A stretch of DNA of 64,000 nt from G963665925 sp050596425 (GCF_050596425.1 NZ_CP192292.1:1426001-1490000); one strand, 5' to 3'; numbered from the stretch's first letter, positions 27,832 through 36,482 are shown. The notes: generated by a model from the letters alone, not told the origin. Numbers and translations are program-made.

Positions 27832-28779
27832 ATGAATAGTATCTACGACGTAGTGGTCATTGGTGCAGGCCCAGCTGGTCTAGCAGCAGGTCTATACGCA
27901 GCAAGAGCTAAAATGTCAGTTTTGATTCTTGAAAAAGATCGTACTGGCGGCCAGATTGTTACAACTGATGAAGTAGCAAACTACCCTGGTTCAATTCCTG
28001 AAGCAACAGGCCCAAGCCTAATCGCTCGTATGGTTGAACAATGTGAAGAGTTTGGTGCTAAGACTGAGAAAGATGCTGTTGCATCTCTTGATCTTGATGG
28101 TGATATCAAAATCATCAAAACTAAAAGTGGCAAAGAAGTTCAAGCGCGTTCAGTGATCGTTGCGACAGGTGCTTCTCCAAGAAAACTTGGTTGCCCAGGC
28201 GAGAAAGAGCTAACAGGTAAGGGTGTTACATACTGTGCAACATGTGATGCTGACTTCTTTACAGATCTTGAAGTGTTCTGTATTGGTGGCGGTGACACAG
28301 CTGTAGAAGAAGCTATGTTCCTAACTAAATTTGCTCGCAAGGTAACAATCGTTCACCGTCGCGACACGTTAAGAGCTGCTAAGTCTATTATTGAAAAAGC
28401 AGAAAAGAACGAAAAAATCAACTTTATCTGGAACTCAGAAGTTAAAGAGATCAAAGGTGAAGGCATTGTTGAGTCTATGGTACTTCGTAACCGTGAAACT
28501 GGTGAAGAAACAGAGTACCTAGCACATGAAGACGATGGCACATTTGGCATTTTCGTATTTGTTGGTTACATTCCACAAACAGACCTATTCAAGGATGTTC
28601 TTGACATGGAAAATGGTTACCTACTAACAGATGCGAACATGAAGACAAATATCCCAGGTGTATTCGCTGCTGGTGATGTTCGTGCTAAGTCATTACGTCA
28701 GGTTGTAACTGCTACTGCAGACGGTGCTATTGCCGCTGTTCAAGCAGAAAAATATATTGAAGATAAATTCCACGCTTAA
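27832..28779 (+). CDS. trxB: Thioredoxin reductase of the glycine reductase operon
   Basis: A 315-residue flavoprotein that passes electrons from NADPH to thioredoxin. FAD motif VVIGAGPAGLAAGLYAARA at the start, the redox pair CATC in TYCATCDADF, the nucleotide-binding FCIGGGDTAVEEA and the C-terminal FAAGDVRAKSLRQV are all present. The linked trxA and grd genes show that its job here is to reduce the thioredoxin that recycles GrdA. The ATG has GAGGAGG upstream. Codon use shifts to that of highly expressed genes (many CTA and CTT leucines). Confidence 0.95.
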   Translation: MNSIYDVVVIGAGPAGLAAGLYAARAKMSVLILEKDRTGGQIVTTDEVANYPGSIPEATGPSLIARMVEQCEEFGAKTEKDAVASLDLDGDIKIIKTKSGKEVQARSVIVATGASPRKLGCPGEKELTGKGVTYCATCDADFFTDLEVFCIGGGDTAVEEAMFLTKFARKVTIVHRRDTLRAAKSIIEKAEKNEKINFIWNSEVKEIKGEGIVESMVLRNRETGEETEYLAHEDDGTFGIFVFVGYIPQTDLFKDVLDMENGYLLTDANMKTNIPGVFAAGDVRAKSLRQVVTATADGAIAAVQAEKYIEDKFHA

Positions 28780-28796
28780 TACAGGAGGTAATTGAA

Positions 28797-29111
28797 ATGG
28801 TTGAATTAACTAAAAACAACTTCCAAGAGGAAGTACTTGATGCTTCTGGTTTCGTGCTTGTTGATTACTGGAGTGACGGCTGCGAGCCTTGTAAAGCTCT
28901 AATGCCTGATGTTGTTGCTCTTTCTGAAGAATACTCATCAGTTAAATTTGGTAAGCTAAACACTGCTAAGGCAAGAAGACTTGCTATTTCTCAACGTGTT
29001 CTTGGCCTTCCAACTATCGTTCTTTATAAAGATGGTGAAAAAGTGGCTGAAGTGACTAAAGATGACGCGACTAAAGATGGTATCAAAGCAATGCTCGAAG
29101 CAAATATCTAA
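28797..29111 (+). CDS. trxA: Thioredoxin with atypical GCEPC active site
   Basis: A 104-residue thioredoxin. The active site is DGCEPC (C29, C32) instead of the usual WCGPC, and the conserved cis-proline is in VLGLPTIVLYKDG. Variant sites lacking the W-C-G-P-C sequence are known from thioredoxins of amino acid-fermenting clostridia that serve glycine reductase. It should reduce the mixed selenide-sulfide on selenoprotein A after each cycle. AGGAGG upstream, 17 bp after trxB. Confidence 0.93.
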   Translation: MVELTKNNFQEEVLDASGFVLVDYWSDGCEPCKALMPDVVALSEEYSSVKFGKLNTAKARRLAISQRVLGLPTIVLYKDGEKVAEVTKDDATKDGIKAMLEANI

Positions 29112-29184
29112 TAAGAAATTATAGCTTGTCAACGTTCTATGCATAGCGTATAGAACTGTTACAATAAACCAGGAGGTGAACCCT

Positions 29185-30471
29185 TTGCGATTAGAACTTG
29201 GTGAAATCCTTATTAAGGATGTTCAGTTCGGCGATGCTTCTAAAGTGGAGAACGGCGTACTGTATGTAAACAAGGATGAAGTCATCAATTTGGTATGCGA
29301 AGATGAGCACATTAAGAGTGTTAATGTTGAACTCGCAAGACCGGGTGAATCAGTAAGAATCACGCCAGTTAAAGATGTCATTGAACCACGTGTGAAGGTT
29401 GATGGCAAGGGCGGAATGTTCCCAGGTGTAGTTTCAAAAGTAACTACAGTTGGTGAAGGTCGTACTCACGTACTTAAAGGATCTGCTGTTGTTACTTGCG
29501 GTAAGATCGTTGGTTTCCAGGAAGGTATCATCGATATGGATGGTCCTGGCGCTGAGTATACTCCGTTCTCGAAGCTTAACAATGTGTGCCTTGTAATCGA
29601 ACCAGCTGATGGACTAAATCAGTATGAGTATGAAGCAGCAGCTCGTATGGCGGGCTTAAAAATTGCTACATACCTAGGTGAACTAGGCCGAGATGTAGAG
29701 CCTGACAACGTTGAAGTGTTTGAAACAAAGCCTGTGTTTGAACAAGCAGCAGAGTATCCTGAACTACCTAAGGTAGGTTACGTATACATGCTACAGACAC
29801 AAGGTCTACTACACGATACTTACGTATACGGTGTAGATGCGAAGAAGATTGTTCCAACAATCCTTTACCCTACTGAAGTAATGGATGGCGCAATCCTAAG
29901 TGGTAACTGTGTATCGGCTTGCGATAAGAACACAACTTACCACCACCTTAACAATCCAATCATTAGAAATCTATACGCGAAGCATGGTAAAGAAATTAAC
30001 TTCATGGGCGTTATCATTACAAATGAAAATGTCTACCTAGCTGATAAAGAGCGTTCTTCTAACTGGACTGCTAAGTTTACTAAGTATCTTGGACTTGATG
30101 GTGTGATCGTATCTCAGGAAGGCTTCGGCAACCCAGATACTGACCTTATCATGAACTGCAAGAAAATCGAAGGCGAAGGCGTTAAAACAGTTATTGTAAC
30201 TGATGAATATGCTGGCCGCGATGGTTCTTCTCAATCACTTGCCGATGCTGATCCAGCTGCAGATGCAGTTGTTACAGGCGGTAACGCTAACGAAGTGATC
30301 GTTCTACCTCCAATGGACAAAATCATTGGTATGCTAGACTACACTGATCGTATTGCTGGTGGTTTCGACGGATCCCTTAGACCAGACGGTAGTATCGAAG
30401 CAGAAATCCAGGTAATTACTGGTGCAACAAACGAGCTTGGTTTCAATAAGATGACTGCTCGTACATTCTAA
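29185..30471 (+). CDS. grdE: Glycine reductase component B, proprotein GrdE
   Basis: 428 residues. The TTG at 29185 lies 8 bp after AGGAGG (29171-29176) and gives MRLELGEILIKDVQFG, the usual GrdE start; the GTG at 29176 overlaps the ribosome site. GrdE is cleaved into alpha and beta subunits, and a cysteine at the cut becomes a pyruvoyl group that binds glycine as a Schiff base. The candidate is C242 in SGNCVSACDKNTTYHH. With GrdB it forms the substrate-specific protein B. Presence of GrdE rather than GrdF/G or GrdH/I points to glycine as substrate. Confidence 0.95.
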   Translation: MRLELGEILIKDVQFGDASKVENGVLYVNKDEVINLVCEDEHIKSVNVELARPGESVRITPVKDVIEPRVKVDGKGGMFPGVVSKVTTVGEGRTHVLKGSAVVTCGKIVGFQEGIIDMDGPGAEYTPFSKLNNVCLVIEPADGLNQYEYEAAARMAGLKIATYLGELGRDVEPDNVEVFETKPVFEQAAEYPELPKVGYVYMLQTQGLLHDTYVYGVDAKKIVPTILYPTEVMDGAILSGNCVSACDKNTTYHHLNNPIIRNLYAKHGKEINFMGVIITNENVYLADKERSSNWTAKFTKYLGLDGVIVSQEGFGNPDTDLIMNCKKIEGEGVKTVIVTDEYAGRDGSSQSLADADPAADAVVTGGNANEVIVLPPMDKIIGMLDYTDRIAGGFDGSLRPDGSIEAEIQVITGATNELGFNKMTARTF

Positions 30472-30574
30472 ATGTCTTTTTGTGTGTGAACAAAGGCGAA
30501 TTGAACGTAAGAACTGAACTGAAATATACTTTTACAATTTGAACAGTATTTGAATAGAAGAGAGGAAGTCACGA

Positions 30575-31051
30575 ATGAATATTCTTGAAAATAAGAAGAT
30601 CATCATCATTGGTGACCGTGACGGCGTACCTGGTCAAGCGATCGAAGAGTGCGTTAAAACGGTACCATCTGCTCAAGTCGTGTACTCTGCTACAGAGTGC
30701 TTTGTCTGAACGGCTGCAGGCGCAATGGATCTGGAAAATCAAAATCGAGTAAAGAACCTTACAGAAGAGCACGGAGCTGAAAATGTAGTTGTACTATTTG
30801 GTGCAGCTGAAGCTGAATCAGCTGGACTAGCTGCTGAAACAGTTACTGCTGGCGATCCTACATTCGCTGGTTCACTAGCTGGCGTTGAGCTAGGTCTAAC
30901 TGTATTCCATGCAGTAGAAGAAGAATTCAAGAGCGCTGTTGATGCTGACGTATTTGAAGATCAAATCGGCATGATGGAAATGGTTCTTGAGTGCGACGAA
31001 ATCGCTGAAGAGATGAACAACATCCGTAGCGAATTCTGTAAATACCTTTAA
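30575..31051 (+). CDS. grdA: Glycine reductase selenoprotein A (in-frame UGA = selenocysteine)
   Basis: 158 residues when the TGA at 30707-30709 is read as selenocysteine (residue 45). The context ECFVUTAAGAMDLENQ is the hallmark of GrdA. The ATG at 30575 follows GAGGAAG. GrdA takes the carboxymethyl group from protein B on its selenium and hands it to protein C, and is then re-reduced by thioredoxin. A plain reading would truncate the protein at residue 44 or restart at 30725. A clear SECIS hairpin was not resolved by eye just after this UGA. Confidence 0.96.
30707..30709 (+). other. Selenocysteine codon (UGA) in grdA
   Basis: TGA in frame at residue 45, flanked by ECFV and TAAGAMDLE, both conserved around selenocysteine in GrdA. 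Confidence 0.96.
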
Positions 31052-31114
31052 GCTTTAAAAGCGACAAATAGCATTAAAACTCGATTAAGATTTAAATTCC
31101 AGACATTGCTTTAT

Positions 31115-31262
31115 GAGACACGGGTCGTGTCTCTAGGTGCTGACCAGACATCAGCAAACATCGAATTCAATTAGAATTCAGAACAATACTAGTAACATTT
31201 TGATTTAGAATTACACAAACGTTTCGATATTATTATCTTCGGTCCTGTCCAAGATTGGACAG
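31115..31262 (+). other. Two hairpins in the grdA-grdB gap
   Basis: In the 286-bp gap between grdA and grdB, GAGACAC / GTGTCTC (31115-31133, 5-nt loop) and CTGTCC / GGACAG (31245-31262, 6-nt loop, followed by an A-rich stretch) form small stems. Neither has a T run. They may set mRNA stability between the abundant grdA message and grdB. Confidence 0.5.
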
Positions 31263-31298
31263 TCGAAAAAAATTTAAGTCCGAAGGGAGGGATCCTCG

Positions 31299-31328
31299 TT
31301 GGCCCGTGGTAATAACCACAGGGGCTAG
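31299..31328 (+). CDS. Possible 9-codon leader ORF before grdB
   Basis: TTG at 31299 lies 8 bp after a strong AAGGGAGG (31283-31290) and opens a frame of nine codons, MARGNNHRG, stopping at TAG 31326-31328, 9 bp before the grdB ATG. grdB itself has only a modest AGAGG. A hairpin GCCCGTGG / CCAC-A-GGGGC lies within the leader. The frame could couple translation to grdB. The short length means it could be chance; no homologue is claimed. Confidence 0.35.
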   Translation: MARGNNHRG

Positions 31329-31337
31329 AGGCTAGAT

Positions 31338-32645
31338 ATGAGCATAAAAGTTGTGCATTATATCAACCAATTCTTTGCAGGTATTGGTGGCGAAGAAAAG
31401 GCTGACATTAAACCAGAAGCTCGTGACGGATTCGTCGGTCCGGGTATGGCATTAAACAAAGCACTTAAGGGCGAAATGGAGATCGTTGGCACAATCATTT
31501 GTGGTGACTCTTATTTCAACGAGAATCTTGAGGAAGCGAAAGCGGAGATCCTTGAGATGGTAAAGAAGTACGAGCCAGATATGTTTATTGCAGGTCCTGC
31601 ATTCAACGCAGGTCGTTATGGTGCGGCTTGTGGTGCTATTTGTAAGCACATTCAAGATGAACTAAACATCCCTGTAATTACGGCTATGTATGAGGAAAAC
31701 CCTGGTGTAGATATGTTCCGTAAGGATCTATACATCGTTCAAACAGGTAACTCTGCAGCAGCAATGCGTAAGGCAGTTCCAGCGCTAGCTAAGCTTGCTA
31801 TCAAAGTATGCAAAGGCGAAGAACTTGGAACACCTGCAGAAGACGGATACCATGCACGTGGTCTTCGTAAGAACCTTTTTGTTGACAAAATTGGTGGTGA
31901 GCGTGCTGTAGAAATGCTAACTGCTAAACTGGCTGGCAAAGAGTTTGTTACAGAATATCCAATGCCTGAGTTTGATAATGTTGATCCAGGCGCTGCTGTA
32001 AAGGATATGTCAAAGGCTAAAATTGCCCTTGTTACATCTGGCGGTGTTGTACCTAAGAACAACCCTGATCACATTGAGTCATCTTCAGCTTCAAAGTACG
32101 GTAAGTACGATATTGAAGGTGTTCTTGACCTTACAGAAGCAACTTACGAAACTGCACACGGCGGTTACGATCCTGTTTACTGTAATGAAGATTCAGATAG
32201 AGTTCTTCCTGTTGACGTTCTACGTGACATGGAAAAAGAAGGTCGCATTGGCGAACTATATAAGTATTTCTACACAACTACTGGTAACGGTACATCAGTT
32301 AAGAGCTCTAAAGCTTTTGCAACTGAATTTGCTGCTGACCTGGTAAACGACGGTGTGGACGCTGTTATTCTGACTTCTACCTGAGGCACTTGTACTCGTT
32401 GCGGTGCAACGATGGTAAAAGCAATTGAAGCGACAGGTATTCCTGTGGTTCACATTTGTACAGTTGTTCCAATTTCTCTAACAGTTGGTGCGAATAGAAT
32501 TGTTCCTGCAATCGCTATTCCTCACCCACTTGGTAACCCTGCTCTTACAGCGGTTGAAGAGAAGAAGCTTCGTCGTGAAATCGTTGAAAAAGCACTTGTT
32601 GCTCTTGAAACGGAAGTAGACGAACAAACTGTATTTGAAGGATAA
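31338..32645 (+). CDS. grdB: Glycine reductase component B gamma subunit, selenoprotein GrdB
   Basis: 435 residues when TGA 32382-32384 is read as selenocysteine (residue 349). The context ILTSTUGTCTRCGATMV is the GrdB signature. The part after the UGA (GTCTRCGATMVKAIEATG to the C-terminus) is fully conserved in style, so read-through is certain in function. GrdB attacks the glycine Schiff base on GrdE and releases the amino group. A CGTTGC-GGT-GCAACG hairpin 13 nt after the UGA fits a bacterial SECIS element. It starts after a 286-bp gap holding several hairpins. Confidence 0.96.
32382..32384 (+). other. Selenocysteine codon (UGA) in grdB
   Basis: TGA in frame at residue 349 between ILTST and GTCTRCGAT, the conserved GrdB selenocysteine site. 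Confidence 0.96.
32397..32411 (+). other. Candidate SECIS hairpin of grdB
   Basis: CGTTGC / GCAACG, 6 bp, with apical loop GGT, begins 13 nt after the UGA. Bacterial SECIS elements are small hairpins just downstream of the UGA with a G-U in the loop, as here. Confidence 0.6.
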
Positions 32646-32650
32646 TTCAC

Positions 32651-32684
32651 AGGGTAGGGGCGTTAATTCGCCTCTCCCTTTTTT
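32651..32684 (+). terminator. Terminator-like hairpin between grdB and grdC
   Basis: AGGGTAGGGGCG pairs with CGCCTCTCCCT around a 6-nt loop (one bulge) and is followed by TTTTT. Since grdC and grdD belong to the same enzyme, it is more likely a partial terminator that lowers the amount of protein C relative to A and B. Confidence 0.75.
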
Positions 32685-32749
32685 AAAACAAGTTTAATGG
32701 GCTTTTGATATGCAAGAGCTTTCGTAAAAGATTATTGGAGGTGTAAGGA

Positions 32750-34288
32750 ATGAATCATGCAGTTGTAAAAGCAGCAGGCTACGTTCTGGTACACACGCCG
32801 GACATGATTCTTCACAACGGTACAACACAAACTGTTGAGAAACTAACTAATCCGGGTTCAGAGTACCTGCAGGCGGTGCCAAAGCATCTAAGAACATTTG
32901 AAGAAGTTGTTAACTATGGTCCAAACCAGACTTATATCGGCAACATGACACCAGCAGAGCTAAATGAGTTAGGTATGCCTTGGGTTGGTAAGGATGTTCC
33001 AGGCGCTGATCGTTTCGGTCGTTTCGGCGAAATTATGCCACAAATCGAATTCATTGGTTTGCTAAAAATGTCAGATGTATTCGACCTTGTTCAGCTTGAA
33101 AAAGGTTTCAGCAAGAAAGCTCATGAAGCTTACAGCGGTCACAAGTTAGCAACAGAGGCTGAGCTGAAGAAGCTCGAAGGCGGGGTAGAACAGTCAGTAC
33201 TTGAAGACCTCGTTCAAAATCATCATGCAGAAGCAATTTACCATGAAGAGAAGCTCGTTGGTTGTGTTAAGAGAGCTCATGACGTTGACGTTAACCTTAA
33301 TGCGCACGTAATGTACGAAAACCTTGTAGTTAAGGCCTCTGGCGTACTTGCGTTCAAGCATCTTGTAGCAAACAATGACATTGATCCAGCAAGCATTGAT
33401 TATGTTATTGAATGTTCTGAAGAAGCTTGTGGTGATATGAACCAGCGTGGTGGCGGTAACTTTGCTAAGTCTATTGCAGAAATGTGTGACGCTGTAAATG
33501 CGACAGGTTCAGATACACGTGGTTTCTGTGCTGCACCAACGCATGCCCTTATTCAAGCGGCATCTTTAGTAAAGGCTGGCACATACGAGAATGTTGTTAT
33601 CGTTGCAGGTGGTGCGACTGCAAAATTAGGTATGAATGGTAAAGACCACATTAAAAAAGAACTTCCGATTCTTGAAGATGTTCTTGGTGGATTTGCGGTT
33701 CTTATCAGCAAAAATGATGGCGTAAACCCAATTATTCGTACAGATCTAGTGGGTCGTCATACTGTGGGTACTGGTTCATCGCCTCAGGCGGTTATCAACT
33801 CTCTAATCACTGCACCACTTGATAAAGCTGGTCTAAAGATTACTGATGTTGACAAGTACTCTGTAGAAATGCAAAACCCTGACGTGACAAAGCCAGCTGG
33901 TGCAGGTAATGTTGCGGAAGCAAACTATAAAATGATCGGTGCTATCGGCGTTAAGCGTGGAGACATCGAAAAGAAAGAAATGAAAGCATTTGCAGAAAAA
34001 ATTGGTATGCCAGGATGGGCTCCAACTCAGGGGCACATTCCATCAGGTGTTCCATATCTAGGATTTGCAATTGATGACCTTTCAACAGGCGACATGAATA
34101 GAGCAATGATCGTAGGTAAGGGTTCCCTATTCCTAGGTCGTATGACGAATCTATTTGATGGTGTTTCTGTTATTCTTGAGAGAAACCCAGGTGAAGTAGA
34201 AGAAGCTGGCTCAGTTTCTAAAGAAGAAATCAATTCAATGATCGCAGAGGCTATGCGTGGTTTTGCACAGCATTTGCTGAGCGAATAA
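32750..34288 (+). CDS. grdC: Glycine reductase complex component C beta subunit
   Basis: 512 residues with a thiolase/FabH-like fold. DGVNPIIRTDLVGRH, MQNPDVTKPAGAGNVAEANY and APTQGHIPSGVPYLGFA match GrdC. Protein C converts the carboxymethyl-selenoether on GrdA to an acetyl thioester and releases acetyl phosphate, which gives ATP by acetate kinase. It is shared by glycine, sarcosine and betaine reductases. The ATG has TGGAGGTG upstream. grdD follows 12 bp after its stop. Confidence 0.95.
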   Translation: MNHAVVKAAGYVLVHTPDMILHNGTTQTVEKLTNPGSEYLQAVPKHLRTFEEVVNYGPNQTYIGNMTPAELNELGMPWVGKDVPGADRFGRFGEIMPQIEFIGLLKMSDVFDLVQLEKGFSKKAHEAYSGHKLATEAELKKLEGGVEQSVLEDLVQNHHAEAIYHEEKLVGCVKRAHDVDVNLNAHVMYENLVVKASGVLAFKHLVANNDIDPASIDYVIECSEEACGDMNQRGGGNFAKSIAEMCDAVNATGSDTRGFCAAPTHALIQAASLVKAGTYENVVIVAGGATAKLGMNGKDHIKKELPILEDVLGGFAVLISKNDGVNPIIRTDLVGRHTVGTGSSPQAVINSLITAPLDKAGLKITDVDKYSVEMQNPDVTKPAGAGNVAEANYKMIGAIGVKRGDIEKKEMKAFAEKIGMPGWAPTQGHIPSGVPYLGFAIDDLSTGDMNRAMIVGKGSLFLGRMTNLFDGVSVILERNPGEVEEAGSVSKEEINSMIAEAMRGFAQHLLSE

Positions 34289-34300
34289 AGGGGTGAAACC

Positions 34301-35485
34301 ATGTCAGAGAATACAGCTGTAAAGAAAATACTGGGCAATGCGTTTGTTGAAATTGCAAATGCGATTGAAACAGGTGAGTTCGGCAGCCGTACAAAAGTTG
34401 GTTTAACAACTTTAGGTAGCGAACACGGAACGGATAACCTAGTTAAAGGTGCAGAGCTTGCAGCAAAAGACGGAAGCTTTGACATCGTTCTTATCGGCCC
34501 AAAAGTTGAAACGACACTTGAAATCGTAGAAGCAAACACTGAAGAAGATATGCACAAGCGAATGGAAGAACTGCTTGATAGTGGTTATATTCAAGGCTGT
34601 GTAACAATGCATTATAATTTCCCAATTGGTGTTTCTACAGTCGGACGTGTTGTAACACCGGCAACTGGTCGTGAAATGTTTGTGGCAACAACGACAGGCA
34701 CTTCAGCGACAACTCGTGGTGAGGCTATGCTTAAGAATGCTCTATACGGTATTGCGACAGCAAAAGCCATGGGCATTGAAGAGCCAACTGTCGGTATTTT
34801 GAATGTCGATAATGCACGGGGTGTTGAACGTGCGCTTCGTCAACTTGACGAAAATGGATACAAAATAAACTTTGGTGAATCAGGTCGTGCAGACGGCGGA
34901 TCAGTTATGAGAGGGAACGACCTTCTGATGGGGTCTGTAGACGTCATGGTGACTGATACACTTACAGGCAATATACTTATGAAGATGTTCTCGTCATTTA
35001 CAACTGGTGGCTCATACGAAGCAACAGGCTTTGGTTATGGTCCGGGAATTGGGTTTGATTATGACAGAACAATTCTAATTCTTTCTAGAGCATCAGGTGT
35101 TCCTGTTGTTGCAAACGCTTTAAGATATGCGGCTTCACTTGCAAAAGGAAAACTAAATGAAGTGACTAAGTCAGAGTTCGAGAAGGTTAGAGCGAATGGT
35201 TTTGACGAAGTTGCCGCAAGTCTTGCGCCTAAGAAAGAAGCAGCATCATCAAATGAAGGTCCTGCAGTGGCACCGCCAAAAGAAGTCGTTACAGGCTCAA
35301 TTTCAGGCATTGATATTATGGATCTTGAAGACGCTGTAGAAAAGCTATGGAGAGCTGGCATCTATGCTGAGAGCGGCATGGGTTGTACAGGTCCAATTGT
35401 AATGGTGAACGAAGCGAGGGAGCAGGATGCTCTTAAAATACTAGCAGAAGCTGGTTTTGTTGCTAAGGAAGCCATTCCTTGCTAG
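34301..35485 (+). CDS. grdD: Glycine reductase complex component C alpha subunit
   Basis: 394 residues related to PlsX/phosphate acyltransferase-like proteins. The body has TTLGSEHGTDNLVKGAELA, then VGILNVDNARGVERALRQL. The C-terminal GMGCTGPIVMVNEA carries C362; in studied GrdD a cysteine in this segment holds the acetyl thioester. An Ala/Pro-rich linker (KKEAASSNEGPAVAPPKEV) separates body and C-terminal segment. The operon ends with a terminator 27 bp downstream. Confidence 0.94.
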   Translation: MSENTAVKKILGNAFVEIANAIETGEFGSRTKVGLTTLGSEHGTDNLVKGAELAAKDGSFDIVLIGPKVETTLEIVEANTEEDMHKRMEELLDSGYIQGCVTMHYNFPIGVSTVGRVVTPATGREMFVATTTGTSATTRGEAMLKNALYGIATAKAMGIEEPTVGILNVDNARGVERALRQLDENGYKINFGESGRADGGSVMRGNDLLMGSVDVMVTDTLTGNILMKMFSSFTTGGSYEATGFGYGPGIGFDYDRTILILSRASGVPVVANALRYAASLAKGKLNEVTKSEFEKVRANGFDEVAASLAPKKEAASSNEGPAVAPPKEVVTGSISGIDIMDLEDAVEKLWRAGIYAESGMGCTGPIVMVNEAREQDALKILAEAGFVAKEAIPC

Positions 35486-35511
35486 GAATAGCACTATGAT
35501 AGAAAATTTAT

Positions 35512-35550
35512 TGAAGCTGTTGAGAAATCGACAGCTTCATTTTATTTTTT
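35512..35550 (+). terminator. Terminator of the glycine reductase operon
   Basis: A 9-bp stem TGAAGCTGT / ACAGCTTCA with a 10-nt loop, followed by a T-rich run. The remainder of the 327-bp gap to 35812 is AT-rich and holds only the next promoter. Confidence 0.85.
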
Positions 35551-35735
35551 GATGCTGGACATGCAAGCGAAAAGTTACAATTAAGAAACAAATTAATATA
35601 TATACAGTGAGTTGTTCGTAAAAAATGAAAGATTCAGAAAATTAAGATGTTCGAGATCAGTAATATAGTGATTTGTTTGAAAAATACAGTTAATTACAAT
35701 GTGGTTACAATACCGGCATAATGTATAAAAATGTA

Positions 35736-35764
35736 TTGATTTTTCCATATTCTACTTCTATAAT
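35736..35764 (+). promoter_or_regulatory. Promoter for the acidic repeat lipoprotein
   Basis: TTGATT (35736-35741), an exact 17-bp spacer and TATAAT (35759-35764). Confidence 0.72.
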
Positions 35765-35812
35765 ATCACTTGTGGTCAAACCACATGGAGTTAATGAGGA
35801 GGAGAACAACAA

Positions 35813-36199
35813 ATGAGAAAATTTATGGCACTAATGATGGCAGCTGCTCTTGTAGTTATGCCGCTAACAGGATGTACTAAGGACGCAGCAGCTGAAGAAC
35901 CAGCTACGACTGAAGCGACAGAAGGTACTGAAGCAACAGAAGAAGAAACAACTGAAGCAACAGAAGAAGAAACAACTGAAGCGACAGAAGAAGAAACAAC
36001 TGAAGCGACAGAAGAAGAAACGACTGAAGCGACAGAAGAAGAAACAACTGAAGCAACAGATGAAGAAACAACTGAAGCGACAGAAGAAGAAACAACTGAA
36101 GCGACAGAAGAAGAAACGACTGAAGCAACAGATGAAGAGTCTACAGACGAAGCAGCTGAAGAAACAACTGAAGAAACAACTGAAGAAGCAGCTGAGTAA
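35813..36199 (+). CDS. Lipoprotein with acidic Thr-Glu octapeptide repeats
   Basis: 128 residues. MRKFMALMMAAALVVMPLTGC is a lipoprotein signal; the cysteine should be lipidated and anchor the protein to the outer face of the membrane. The rest is almost wholly T, E, A and D: nine tandem octapeptides of the TEATEEET type (two units end with D variants), then TDEAAEETTEETTEEAAE. No known domain. It may be a disordered, highly negative surface chain that could bind cations or be a spacer. It has a good promoter and GAGGAGG, and ends before a terminator, so it is a one-gene unit. No function is assigned. Confidence 0.8.
   Translation: MRKFMALMMAAALVVMPLTGCTKDAAAEEPATTEATEGTEATEEETTEATEEETTEATEEETTEATEEETTEATEEETTEATDEETTEATEEETTEATEEETTEATDEESTDEAAEETTEETTEEAAE
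35927..36142 (+). repeat. 24-bp tandem repeat, nine units
   Basis: Nine copies of ACTGAAGC(A/G)ACAGA(A/T)GAAGAA plus ACA run head to tail, exactly 24 bp each, in frame within the acidic lipoprotein gene. Most differences are silent (GCA/GCG, ACA/ACG). Such arrays easily change copy number. Confidence 0.9.
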
Positions 36200-36293
36200 A
36201 TTCTTATATGAAGCCCCTGGCAATTGCTATATGATGTGTAAATTGCAAATTGGTAATTGTCAAGGGAAACTGAACCTTTGTTAAGTTTGTGTA

Positions 36294-36328
36294 AAGAAGC
36301 GATATTTTATAAAAAATCGCTTCTTTTT
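36294..36328 (+). terminator. Terminator after the acidic lipoprotein gene
   Basis: A 10-bp stem AAGAAGCGAT / ATCGCTTCTT with a 12-nt AT-rich loop, followed by TTT. Confidence 0.85.
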
Positions 36329-36482
36329 CTGTTTGTATAAAAAGTGCGTGAAATAGCTATAAACCCCAATATATCAACGTTTACTAAGCGTGGCGTTATA
36401 TGTCCCGTTGAAAAAGTCGAAATGTACTGAAAATTAAAAGGGAAAGCGTTTGTAGAAAAAACATAAATTAATGTACTGGTTA

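Noticed and set aside
30725..31051. A separate 108-codon gene starting at ATG 30725
   Set aside because: It is the part of grdA after the selenocysteine UGA; the conserved flanks and the true ATG at 30575 explain it.
32412..32645. A separate 77-codon gene after grdB
   Set aside because: It is the C-terminal end of GrdB read through the UGA at 32382.
35864..36223. Cys/Phe-rich frame opposite the acidic lipoprotein
   Set aside because: It is the reverse reading of the GAA-rich 24-bp repeat, without a start signal.
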